From contig JAFUJE010000041.1 in assembly GCA_017473795.1 (NCBI GenBank), forward strand, positions 1 through 7,940: DNA of 7,940 nucleotides, given 5' to 3'. The first letter of the stretch is position 1. Each line of letters opens with the position of its first letter. The notes under the pieces were generated by a model. That model did not search any database. It had not been told where the DNA came from and worked only from the letters and a program-made list of their open reading frames with translations. Below, piece by piece: positions 1 through 5,851 of this stretch. Made by a program: the position numbers and the translations under genes. Origin of the DNA: Clostridia bacterium. Lineage in GTDB: Bacteria; Bacillota; Clostridia; Christensenellales; UBA1242.

Positions 1-26
1 ATTTCGTACATCTGTTTTACCTGCAT
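1..26 (-). CDS. Start of a further late gene, truncated by the window edge
   Basis: Downstream of the lower collar gene, an ATG at 26-24 opens a frame reading M-Q-V-K-Q-M-Y-E before the window ends. A purine-rich AAAAGAGATG stretch about 8 nt upstream could be its ribosome-binding site, and it partly follows the lower collar stop at 49-47. Position after portal and lower collar genes suggests a structural or tail gene, but only eight complete codons are visible, so no function can be given. A competing upstream ATG (about 37-35) meets a stop within a few codons, which favours the ATG at 26. Confidence 0.45.
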
Positions 27-46
27 GTTAGATACATCTCTTTTCT

Positions 47-646
47 TTAATAAATATCAAGTGTGATTTGGGATTGAATGTCATTGATAACAAGGGAAAT
101 GAAACTTTTCTTTCGCAATTCGATTTCACTTTGAACAAGTGACGAAATGGGAAGATTGCCGTTGTTACCGCTATTCTTCACGGTTGTTTCGGTTGTTTCA
201 TCTTGTGCAATATTGACTTTATTGTTATTAGTGTCAACCGTGCTATCGGCTGGCGTTTCACTATCAAAGCCAACAATGCCCGTTTTATCTTGACTTTCGC
301 TTGTCGTGTCGTGTTTGGCTTCTTTCTTGCCCGTGGTGACACTTTCCACGTTGTACGGCTTTAACGGGTCATACACCGTTTCCAAAGTTGCTAAAATACG
401 CTCCCAGTTGTTGCCGTACTTCTTAACAACGTAATTAACAACTTCGCTCATATCGTGATGAATAAGAAGCGGTGCGGCGTAACGTTCACCACAATTTACA
501 AGCAACATCATATCAAGTTCATGCGGTTCGGTATTACCCGTGTAAATGTCATTGAATAAACTGCCGTATAAATTGCCGTGTTCGTCAAGCATTGTTTCAA
601 AGAAACTATTATCAGAAGTAATAATTTCACGTACCCGTTTCATCAT
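47..646 (-). CDS. Phi29 gp11-like lower collar (head-tail connector) protein
   Basis: A 199-aa protein likely to form the lower collar that joins the portal to the tail in phi29-like podoviruses. The N-terminal ~95 residues are compact and partly helical (EIITSDNSFFETMLDE, then a W81-containing segment). Residues ~100-160 are a Ser/Thr/Asp/Asn-rich linker. The last ~40 residues carry a pattern I associate with this family: a small-residue turn (SGNNGNLP), then SSLVQSEIELRKK and a hydrophobic end (SFISLVINDI...). It is shorter than phi29 gp11 (about 290 aa). The start ATG at 646 overlaps the portal stop by 4 nt (ATGA), implying translational coupling. A second ATG lies immediately after it (643-641), and an AAAGGGGG ribosome-binding site inside the portal end serves either. 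Assignment rests on C-terminal pattern and position next to the portal, not on a database search. Confidence 0.7.
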   Translation of the reverse strand: MMKRVREIITSDNSFFETMLDEHGNLYGSLFNDIYTGNTEPHELDMMLLVNCGERYAAPLLIHHDMSEVVNYVVKKYGNNWERILATLETVYDPLKPYNVESVTTGKKEAKHDTTSESQDKTGIVGFDSETPADSTVDTNNNKVNIAQDETTETTVKNSGNNGNLPISSLVQSEIELRKKSFISLVINDIQSQITLDIY

Positions 647-1845
647 TTCGCCCCCTTTCCGTTTTCTTCATTTTCTTCCGTTTCATCGGTTTCAACCGTT
701 TCTTCGGTTTCGGTGTCGTTTCCGTCCGTTTCATCGGTTTCGGCGTTGTTTCCGTCCGTTTCTTCGGTTTCTGTTTCGTTTCCGTCCGTTTCTTCGGTTT
801 CTGTTTCGTTTCCGTCCGTTTCTTCGGTTTCAACCGTTTCTTCGGTTTCGTCAGTTAGCACCAAATCGCCCGTGCTTTCCCTATTCGTTTCGGTGCTGGT
901 TTCCGTTCTTTCGCTTTCATTTTCACCATTTTCGGCAAGATGAAAACCGTTAAGCTTTGTTTCATCGGTTTCGGCAAGTGCCGTTTCTTTGTCTGCATGT
1001 TCATGTGTGGTTTTCCATACGCTATTGTAGTCAACTACAATGCTTTCTTCAAACATTTTGTTTACCGCTTCAAACGCCGTTTTGCGTTCCGTGAACATGT
1101 TTTCAATAAACGGTAGCAAGTTGTCAATGTTCATCAAAACTTCGCTTTCGTTCAAGCGTTCACGCTTCATATTAAAATTAGCGTTCAAGCCGATTTCATT
1201 CAAGAAACTTGCTTTGTAATATTGGATAAGTTCGATTAACTGTGTGATATAGTTACCGTTGGCAACCGCCGCCGTTTGCAATTTCACACCGTCAAAGAAA
1301 CCATTTTCACCGATAACCGAAAAGTCGCCGTTGATAATCTTTTGCATGAACAAATCTGCACTTGCTTTTGTCTTATCATCGGGGGCAGAAATCAGCATTG
1401 TAATACGTGACAGAATAGCGGCAAGGTTCAATGAAATTTCGCTATCTGTCATAAGTACGCCGTACTTTTCAATAATCGGCAACATGCCAACGCTATTGTA
1501 ATCGTTCTTAACAAGAACACAATCAACGCCGATTTTATAGGTTTTTGACAACTTCAACGCAACATTTGAAACGGTGTATTCAGTAGGCTTGTTATAAACG
1601 TCAGGTTCGCCGCTGAAACCGCCCGTAACGGCGTAGAGGTTGCCGCCCTCTTTGATTATGATACAATGCCCGTACCTCTGCAAGAGGTTTTCCAGTTCAT
1701 TCTGTGGGATAGTTTCGGGCAAGTTTTCATAACTGAAAATCTGTTGTGTTTTGTCAAGACTGGTTTCAATAAACGTGTGTATTGCCTTGTCCTTATCTTT
1801 GACGTACTTTTGTGCCAAATCATAAGTAATCGTTTTGTTTGACAT
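643..1845 (-). CDS. Phi29 gp10-like portal / upper collar protein with acidic repeat tail
   Basis: A 400-aa protein whose first ~280 residues match the phi29-type connector: the dodecameric ring at the head vertex through which DNA is pumped and to which the tail attaches. The clearest signature is residues ~211-275, a long helical stretch containing SFLNEIGLNANFNMKRERL, then NESEV and a LLPFIENMFTERKTAFEAVNKMF segment ending in a beta-type SIVVDYNSVW. That is characteristic of gp10-family wing and crown regions. phi29 gp10 is about 309 aa; here ~115 extra residues (286-400) form a Glu/Thr/Asn/Asp-rich, presumably disordered tail with a 10-residue tandem repeat (see repeat entry), ending ENGKGAK. 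The ATG at 1845 is preceded by AGAGGTG with 5-nt spacing and begins 2 nt after the holin-like gene. The 3' end overlaps the lower collar gene by 4 nt. The dyad at 1022-1041 lies within it. Core assignment is strong; the tail's role is unknown. Confidence 0.85.
   Translation of the reverse strand: MSNKTITYDLAQKYVKDKDKAIHTFIETSLDKTQQIFSYENLPETIPQNELENLLQRYGHCIIIKEGGNLYAVTGGFSGEPDVYNKPTEYTVSNVALKLSKTYKIGVDCVLVKNDYNSVGMLPIIEKYGVLMTDSEISLNLAAILSRITMLISAPDDKTKASADLFMQKIINGDFSVIGENGFFDGVKLQTAAVANGNYITQLIELIQYYKASFLNEIGLNANFNMKRERLNESEVLMNIDNLLPFIENMFTERKTAFEAVNKMFEESIVVDYNSVWKTTHEHADKETALAETDETKLNGFHLAENGENESERTETSTETNRESTGDLVLTDETEETVETEETDGNETETEETDGNETETEETDGNNAETDETDGNDTETEETVETDETEENEENGKGAK
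701..830 (-). repeat. 30-bp tandem repeat encoding the acidic portal tail
   Basis: About four copies of a 30-bp unit lie inside the portal gene. On the plus strand the units at 751-780 and 781-810 are identical base for base, and 811-830 continues the same period, while 721-750 and 701-720 are diverged copies. The unit encodes ETDGNETETE (residues 342-381, with variants ETDGNNAETD and ETDGNDTETE). The length is a multiple of three, so copy-number changes keep the frame. Perfect identity of neighbouring copies suggests recent expansion by slippage or recombination. Long plus-strand frames here (Phe/Ser/Val-rich) are by-products of the repeat. Confidence 0.9.
1022..1041. repeat. GTAG-N4-CTAC dyad, copy inside the portal gene
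   Basis: The plus-strand 20-mer CTATTGTAGTCAACTACAAT contains an inverted repeat, TTGTAGT and ACTACAA around a central CA. It is identical over all 20 bases to 3408-3427. It encodes the I-V-V-D-Y-N-S region of the portal, so it must serve both as coding sequence and as whatever the motif does. Confidence 0.8.
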
Positions 1846-1847
1846 TA

Positions 1848-2042
1848 CTACACCTCTATTCTATCAATCTTTTCAACCAACTTCACTATTGCAATCGTGT
1901 TGTTTTCAATCGTTTTTGAAAGTTCGTTGATTTCGCTTTTATGATTTTCACTTTGCTTTTGCATTGTGTTAATCATATAGACACATAGTGCTATGGGGAA
2001 ACCAACGCCCGAAATTAACTGCGTTGCCGTGTTTACGTCCAT
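1848..2042 (-). CDS. Small holin-like / YvrJ-type membrane protein
   Basis: A 64-aa protein with one predicted membrane segment (about residues 6-26, through GVGFPIALCVYMINTM) followed by a charged, probably coiled-coil helix (KQSENHKSEINELSKTIENNTIAIVKLVEKIDRIEV). This GFPI-type N-terminus with a helical tail is typical of small Firmicute phage membrane proteins of the YvrJ or BhlA/UviB-like holin groups. A holin would collect in the cytoplasmic membrane and time the release of a lysin. No endolysin gene is visible in the window, so lysis function is inferred from form only. It is the first gene after the strong promoter at 2097-2070, has an AGAGGTG ribosome-binding site 5 nt before its ATG, and ends 2 nt before the portal start. 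An alternative is a membrane anchor used in replication or assembly. Confidence 0.65.
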   Translation of the reverse strand: MDVNTATQLISGVGFPIALCVYMINTMQKQSENHKSEINELSKTIENNTIAIVKLVEKIDRIEV

Positions 2043-2069
2043 TACACACCTCTATGTTATCAATTTTAT

Positions 2070-2097
2070 ATTATACACAATTTTCCGTATTTGTCAA
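2070..2097 (-). promoter_or_regulatory. Consensus sigma-A promoter for the morphogenesis genes
   Basis: Reading the minus strand, a perfect -35 (TTGACA, 2097-2092) and a perfect -10 (TATAAT, 2075-2070), preceded by TG as TGTATAAT, are separated by 16 bp. Transcription would start near 2063-2062, about 20 nt before the start codon of the holin-like gene at 2042, whose AGAGGTG ribosome-binding site lies in between. It sits in the 86-bp gap after the packaging ATPase and is the only strong promoter I see in the window. A TTGTAGT half-site of the dyad family is at 2104-2110, immediately upstream of the -35. Confidence 0.85.
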
Positions 2098-2103
2098 GGG
2101 GTT

Positions 2104-2120
2104 TTGTAGTTTATTTACAA
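2104..2120. promoter_or_regulatory. Imperfect TTGTA...TACAA dyad upstream of the late promoter
   Basis: On the plus strand TTGTAGT (2104-2110) is followed by TTATTT and ACAA, giving a short inverted repeat whose left arm equals the arm of the GTAG-N4-CTAC dyads. Its edge lies 6 bp upstream of the -35 box, a position where an activator or repressor could act. This is weak evidence in an AT-rich stretch. Confidence 0.35.
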
Positions 2121-2147
2121 TTTGTTCATCAAATTTTTGCAAATTGT
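2117..2147 (-). terminator. Weak AT-rich inverted repeat at the end of the ATPase gene
   Basis: Arms ACAATTTG (2117-2124) and CAAATTGT (2140-2147) could pair as an 8-bp stem around a 15-nt loop spanning the ATPase stop codon (2131-2129). The stem is AT-rich and no clear T-run follows on the minus strand, so it is at best a weak terminator or an RNA-processing structure between the upstream operon and the late promoter. Confidence 0.25.
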
Positions 2148-3265
2148 GATTTTGTACTCTGCAAAATGTAGTTACGTACAATTTCCCCTACTTCGTTATT
2201 TTGAAAGAACACTTTTTCAAGTGCGTAAAATCTTGCAATTTTCGCTTCAAGCGGTGTACTTGTGGAAAGCAAACGCCGCTTGTAATTCTGCTTTTCGTTA
2301 TGTTGCAACGAATAAATCAAATCGGTATCGGGGTTCTTTATTGGCGTTGTCTTTTCGTGAATATATGTGAAGTATTCATTATCTTTGTTGACAATTTCGC
2401 ATTGTAGCAAATTGCCGTTGAACTCTATGAAGTAAATGAAAACAATATCTTTATCATCATATTTCACGGACAAATGCGGATAGATTGCCATTTCCCACGC
2501 ACCATTGATAATCATTTGCACGCTTTCGCTATCATCAAAGCAAAAGTATTTGTTACTTGCTTTATTCTTGCTGATAGTTGCCGCATATTCAACAGCGATC
2601 GTGAGTTGTCCTTTTCCGAATTTGTAAACGTCAATAGTGCCTTGCTCCATTTGCCCGATATGCTTCAATCCCATTTCGGTGAAATACGGGCAATATTTAT
2701 TAACCGTATTACCCAGCATAAAAATTTTCACGTTGTTACGCTGGCGAATGATAGTTGAAAGCACGTTCATAAATAGTATAAATTCATCGGGCAAATAATA
2801 CCGCCGTGTCAAAAATTCATCGAATATAACCGTAGTTATATCGGGGTAGCTTGTGGATTTGTCATGCTCCATTTCTGACAATGCAAACGTATATGCAAGC
2901 GGCTTTGTGTGCGGCACGTGCTTTTGCAAATTGGTATCAAAGTTTGACAGATAATAACGCCCGTTGAAATAATACACCTCTGTAAATTCGCCGTTTGTTA
3001 ATTCTGCAATGCGGTTATTTGCTTCAAGTGCGTTATATAACGTTTCTGCCCGTTTGCCCTTAATATCTTCTTTCCAGCGGCGAACAATAGCCGTTTGATT
3101 TTCATAGCCACTTTCAACAAACTGTTTCACGCCGTATTCAAGTGCGGCGTAGGTTTTACCGTTGGAACGTTCACCGAAAATAATGTTATAATCGGCGTTC
3201 TTTGCAAGAATGTTTGAAAGTGAATAAAACTTCAATTCTTCTTGTTTCGGTTGCTTCTTTGCCAT
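2129..3265 (-). CDS. Phi29 gp16-like DNA-packaging ATPase
   Basis: A 378-aa P-loop ATPase expected to form the ring motor that translocates the genome into the prohead through the portal. Walker A is at residues 31-38 (GERSNGKT), following a beta-strand (YNIIF) as in phi29 gp16. Walker B is at ~145-150 (TVIFDE, D149 and catalytic E150). An RQRNN segment (174-178) followed by IFMLGNTVN (181-189) fits the arginine-rich and sensor-like region of this ASCE ATPase family. The ~130 C-terminal residues would be the nucleic-acid-binding domain. Length is slightly above gp16 of phi29 (about 332 aa). The ATG at 3265 has AGAGAGG 8 nt upstream. It is placed after the replication genes and before the late promoter, next to the portal operon, so the motor may be expressed with the replication block as well as by read-through. 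Confidence 0.9.
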   Translation of the reverse strand: MAKKQPKQEELKFYSLSNILAKNADYNIIFGERSNGKTYAALEYGVKQFVESGYENQTAIVRRWKEDIKGKRAETLYNALEANNRIAELTNGEFTEVYYFNGRYYLSNFDTNLQKHVPHTKPLAYTFALSEMEHDKSTSYPDITTVIFDEFLTRRYYLPDEFILFMNVLSTIIRQRNNVKIFMLGNTVNKYCPYFTEMGLKHIGQMEQGTIDVYKFGKGQLTIAVEYAATISKNKASNKYFCFDDSESVQMIINGAWEMAIYPHLSVKYDDKDIVFIYFIEFNGNLLQCEIVNKDNEYFTYIHEKTTPIKNPDTDLIYSLQHNEKQNYKRRLLSTSTPLEAKIARFYALEKVFFQNNEVGEIVRNYILQSTKSQFAKI

Positions 3266-3284
3266 TGTGGAAACCTCTCTTTCA

Positions 3285-3392
3285 TTATTGTTCTTTCAGC
3301 TTCAACAGTAGCTTCAAAATAAGGTCAAGCAAGCTCCAATCTTCACAATTATTCAGTTCTTCAATAATTGCTTTTCTGTATTCTTCTACCAT
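3285..3392 (-). CDS. 35-aa helical mini-protein
   Basis: A 35-codon frame from ATG at 3392 to TAA at 3287-3285, preceded by AAAGGGG with 8-nt spacing. The product starts M-V-E-E-Y-R-K-A-I-I and continues EELNNCEDWSLLDLILKLLL before a lysine-rich end. It resembles small proteins common in Firmicute phages and mobile elements that have the pattern I-I-x-x-L-x-x-C-x-D-x-x-L-L-D-L-I, which predicts two short amphipathic helices around a Cys-Asp turn. Function is unknown. The gene lies 19 nt upstream of the packaging ATPase start. The dyad at 3408-3427 abuts its ribosome-binding site. The good RBS and family-like sequence argue that it is real despite its size. Confidence 0.65.
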   Translation of the reverse strand: MVEEYRKAIIEELNNCEDWSLLDLILKLLLKLKEQ

Positions 3393-3407
3393 GATAAATG
3401 CCCCTTT

Positions 3408-3427
3408 CTATTGTAGTCAACTACAAT
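3408..3427. repeat. GTAG-N4-CTAC dyad, intergenic copy
   Basis: This is the same 20-mer as at 1022-1041. It fills the gap between the stop of the 54-aa gene (3431-3429) and the AAAGGGG ribosome-binding site (3407-3401) of the 35-aa gene. It could be an operator for a dimeric protein or a small RNA hairpin limiting ribosome access. TACAAT at its minus-strand end could act as a -10 box, but I see no convincing -35 for it. Confidence 0.8.
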
Positions 3428-3428
3428 T

Positions 3429-3593
3429 TTATTCGCCGTATAAGTTGGAAAGAAAAGAATAGATGAAACGCAAATGCCATGTGCAGCATTTGTCAAGAAT
3501 TGCGTTGATTTTCTTTTTCAAGTCAATCTGCAACTGTAATTCTTCCCCCAACATTTCCATAGCTTCGTGAAGTTCTTTTTCCGTGTTTCTCAT
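3429..3593 (-). CDS. 54-aa helical mini-protein downstream of the polymerase
   Basis: A 54-codon frame from ATG at 3593 to TAA at 3431-3429. The ribosome-binding site AAGGGGG (3609-3603) overlaps the DNA polymerase stop codon, so the two genes are likely translated in series. The N-terminal half is a charged, probably coiled helix (EKELHEAMEMLGEELQLQID and KKK). The C-terminal half, INAILDKCCTWHLRFIYSFL then SNLYGE, has the I-x-x-I-L-x-x-C pattern followed by L-R-F-I-Y-x-F, a layout found in many uncharacterised Firmicute mini-proteins. It shares the helix-Cys-turn-helix logic of the 35-aa protein that follows it, so the two may be related. Function unknown; a small regulator or adaptor of phage or host protein is possible but not shown. 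Confidence 0.6.
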   Translation of the reverse strand: MRNTEKELHEAMEMLGEELQLQIDLKKKINAILDKCCTWHLRFIYSFLSNLYGE

Positions 3594-3607
3594 TGTTCAA
3601 ATCCCCC

Positions 3608-5833
3608 TTAAAGATTTTCGGTTTTAATGCCTTTTAGATAATCAGTGTAGAGTTTGGCAAGCGATAAATCATAGCTTGTCGGTTCAAGATGAATACTTGA
3701 AAGTTCAATGTAGTATGCCGTGTTACCTTGATAATCAGTTAAGAAACCTTGCTTTTCTTCGTCAATATACGTGTGCAAGTTTTTACCACTCTTTTCCGGC
3801 GGTATGTGCAAACCGTCATTGAACTTTTCAAACGCCGCCATTATGTCACCCCCTGCTAAATCATTTAACAAGTACGGTACTGCCTTGAACTTATTTACAC
3901 CCGAAACCGTTATTGAAATCGGGTAGTATTCGCCGTCAATTCGTAACGCCTTATCCTTGTGTATCATGTAGCGTTTTGCCCCCAGCGTTTTGAAGTGTGA
4001 ATAAACGCCTTCAAAATCCCAAACGCCCAAACGCTTTGTTTTGCCCTCTTTTGTTTTCGGTTGCACTCTGTCAAAGTCTATCCCGTGATATTCGCAAGCT
4101 GATTTCAGCTTGATTTCTACCATTCTATTATATGTGTCGAAATAGTCCTTGTGTGCTTCATAGTTTAATAGCTTGATACTGTCAGTATCGCTATAAACAT
4201 AATCATCTTGTATCGAATGAATACCCGTGAAAAGGTTTCGCCGTGCATACGCCGTGACAAAGATACCCCAAATATAATATAGAAATCTGTTTCGGCTTTC
4301 GTTGTGTTGCTCCAGCATATCGAACAATTCAACGGGGTTGCTTTCAACCGTACCCCATTCATCACCGTCAAAAATGTATTCATCACGCAACGGATTTGTA
4401 ACGCTCATACCGTAAACGCTGTTAATCATTTCTTTCGATTTCAAATAATCGATTTCTGCACCCTCTACATCTTTCAACACGGTTTTCTTTTCGTAAAGGT
4501 CAAGAATACATTTGACAAGCTCTGTCGGCAAATAGTTCTTTGTATATACATACAAATTTGATACCGTGATACTATCCCACGTGTAAAACATGGAAAACAC
4601 GTTGTAATCAATATTTGTGATTGACATACAAACCATATCAGCCGAAACCACACGCCCGTTATTTTCGACAACGTTTGATTTCTTCCAACACTTTGAAGAA
4701 GAAATTGGGTTTTCGTGTGTTTCCTTGCACATAAGATTTTCAAAGCGAACATCAAACACACAAAGATAATCGTTCATGTAAACGAAAAATTCTTCTTTCG
4801 TGGTAATGTCAACTTTCACACCCCGTGACATTGGAAACTTTTCCGAAATCATTACATACGGATATGAACTTGTGAAATCAAAGCTTGCAACATCGGTCAA
4901 CACTTCGTTTGTATAGTAGGCGTTGGCATGTGTGAAACCGCCTTGAAATGCCCGTTGCAATAGCTGAAATTCGTTCATATTCGATATTGTTAGTTCGTGA
5001 ATACGTTTGAAGTAGTTCATATTTCTTTTATGTGTATTAGGTAAATACAAGCAATTACGCTTGCAATATTGGCGAACATAACCCGTTTTTGTTATCGGTA
5101 TATTCGTCAAGCCGTTTTCGTTTTCAATCTTTTCTTGAATGTACGCCATAACAACACGAACATCATTGACACAATATAGCAATTCTTCATCGGTCAATTT
5201 TGTTTCGCTGTTTCGCATAAGGCTATAATCTAAATCACCCGTCATTTTCTTAACCTTGTATTTCAAAAGCTGGTTACTTAAATTTGCCAAACTGTAACCA
5301 CTTAACAAGTAGCTACAACGAAACTCTATGAAGTTATTAGTAATAGCATATATCGGCTTGCGTAGGTCAATCGAAAAGACTTTGTACCATTCTACCCATT
5401 TGCACATGAATTGAAATTCATACGCCAAATTGTGAACGAATACCATTAACCGCTTCTTTTCGTCCAGCCGTAGCAAATAGGCGATTTTGTCAAGCATTGT
5501 GAAAAATTCTTCCCACGTTCTACCAACAATAACATTGCCATTTATGCCGAATTGCCAAACGTACATGATTGCCCGTTTTTCGGGGTTGTAGTCTGGTATG
5601 TATTGTTTACGCTTCATTTTTTCGGCGTAGTCTATCACTTCGCCGTTTTCGTCAATATAGAAAGACGTTGTTTCAATGTCAAACGAACAAGGGATATTGT
5701 AATAATATATACCCTTGTTGTTGCCGATTGTCATTGACGGGGTAACGCTGATTTTCAAAACCTTTTCAATGTCCGTGGGTGCAAATATTTTGCTATCCTC
5801 TTTGAACTCTATACGGGTTTTCTTTTTAGCCAA
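3608..5833 (-). CDS. Protein-primed family B DNA polymerase (phi29 type)
   Basis: A 741-aa replicative polymerase that would extend from a terminal-protein primer with strand displacement and proofreading. Exonuclease motifs: Exo I FDIETTSF (D52, E54), Exo II FVHNLAYEF (N135, E139), Exo III YCVND (Y220, D224). Polymerase motifs: FQGGFTHANA (296-305, the linker equivalent to YxGG), motif A DFTSSYP (D319), motif B KEMINSVYG (467-475), motif C YSDTDS (D549, D551) and KxY as AKRY (K620, Y622). A TAYAR segment (527-531) lies between B and C, as in phi29. The spacing A-B (~148) and B-C (~82) leaves room for the TPR1 and TPR2 insertions that define protein-primed enzymes. It is longer than phi29 polymerase (575 aa), with ~40 extra N-terminal and ~70 extra C-terminal-half residues. 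The start is TTG, with AAAAGGGG 8 nt upstream; the next Met is residue 34. Confidence 0.95.
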   Translation of the reverse strand: MAKKKTRIEFKEDSKIFAPTDIEKVLKISVTPSMTIGNNKGIYYYNIPCSFDIETTSFYIDENGEVIDYAEKMKRKQYIPDYNPEKRAIMYVWQFGINGNVIVGRTWEEFFTMLDKIAYLLRLDEKKRLMVFVHNLAYEFQFMCKWVEWYKVFSIDLRKPIYAITNNFIEFRCSYLLSGYSLANLSNQLLKYKVKKMTGDLDYSLMRNSETKLTDEELLYCVNDVRVVMAYIQEKIENENGLTNIPITKTGYVRQYCKRNCLYLPNTHKRNMNYFKRIHELTISNMNEFQLLQRAFQGGFTHANAYYTNEVLTDVASFDFTSSYPYVMISEKFPMSRGVKVDITTKEEFFVYMNDYLCVFDVRFENLMCKETHENPISSSKCWKKSNVVENNGRVVSADMVCMSITNIDYNVFSMFYTWDSITVSNLYVYTKNYLPTELVKCILDLYEKKTVLKDVEGAEIDYLKSKEMINSVYGMSVTNPLRDEYIFDGDEWGTVESNPVELFDMLEQHNESRNRFLYYIWGIFVTAYARRNLFTGIHSIQDDYVYSDTDSIKLLNYEAHKDYFDTYNRMVEIKLKSACEYHGIDFDRVQPKTKEGKTKRLGVWDFEGVYSHFKTLGAKRYMIHKDKALRIDGEYYPISITVSGVNKFKAVPYLLNDLAGGDIMAAFEKFNDGLHIPPEKSGKNLHTYIDEEKQGFLTDYQGNTAYYIELSSIHLEPTSYDLSLAKLYTDYLKGIKTENL

Positions 5834-5841
5834 TATCTACA

Positions 5842-5849
5842 CCCCTTTT
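5842..5849 (-). promoter_or_regulatory. Ribosome-binding site that fixes the TTG start of the polymerase
   Basis: AAAAGGGG on the minus strand ends 8 nt before TTG at 5833-5831, within the 18-nt gap after the upstream gene's stop. No ATG is available until codon 34, and the encoded M-A-K-K-K start resembles other starts in this cluster. The non-ATG start may lower polymerase synthesis relative to the candidate terminal protein. Confidence 0.75.
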
Positions 5850-5851
5850 CG

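Noticed and set aside
701..830. CRISPR array suggested by a regular 30-bp period
   Set aside because: There are no unique spacers between units. It is a head-to-tail tandem repeat in frame with the portal gene.
627..833. A Lys/Pro/Thr-rich minus-strand frame inside the portal tail
   Set aside because: It is a shifted reading of the same repeat DNA within the portal gene. The repeat keeps all frames open, so openness is not evidence of coding.
546..953. Long plus-strand frames rich in Phe/Arg/Ser/Val over the portal 3' end
   Set aside because: They are produced by the 30-bp repeat and E/T-rich codons of the portal read backwards. They have no convincing ribosome-binding site and the composition is implausible.
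2122..2758. Plus-strand frames over the packaging ATPase
   Set aside because: They lie opposite a gene with clear Walker motifs, lack RBSs and have no recognisable protein features.
3471..3492. Inverted repeat CAAATGC / GCATTTG with 8-nt loop inside the 54-aa gene
   Set aside because: Only 7 bp of stem within coding sequence, with no positional reason for function. Likely chance.
4165..4761. Minus-strand frames of 73 and 95 aa inside the polymerase
   Set aside because: They are out-of-frame shadows within a gene whose motifs are continuous across the whole region; no sign of a frameshift.
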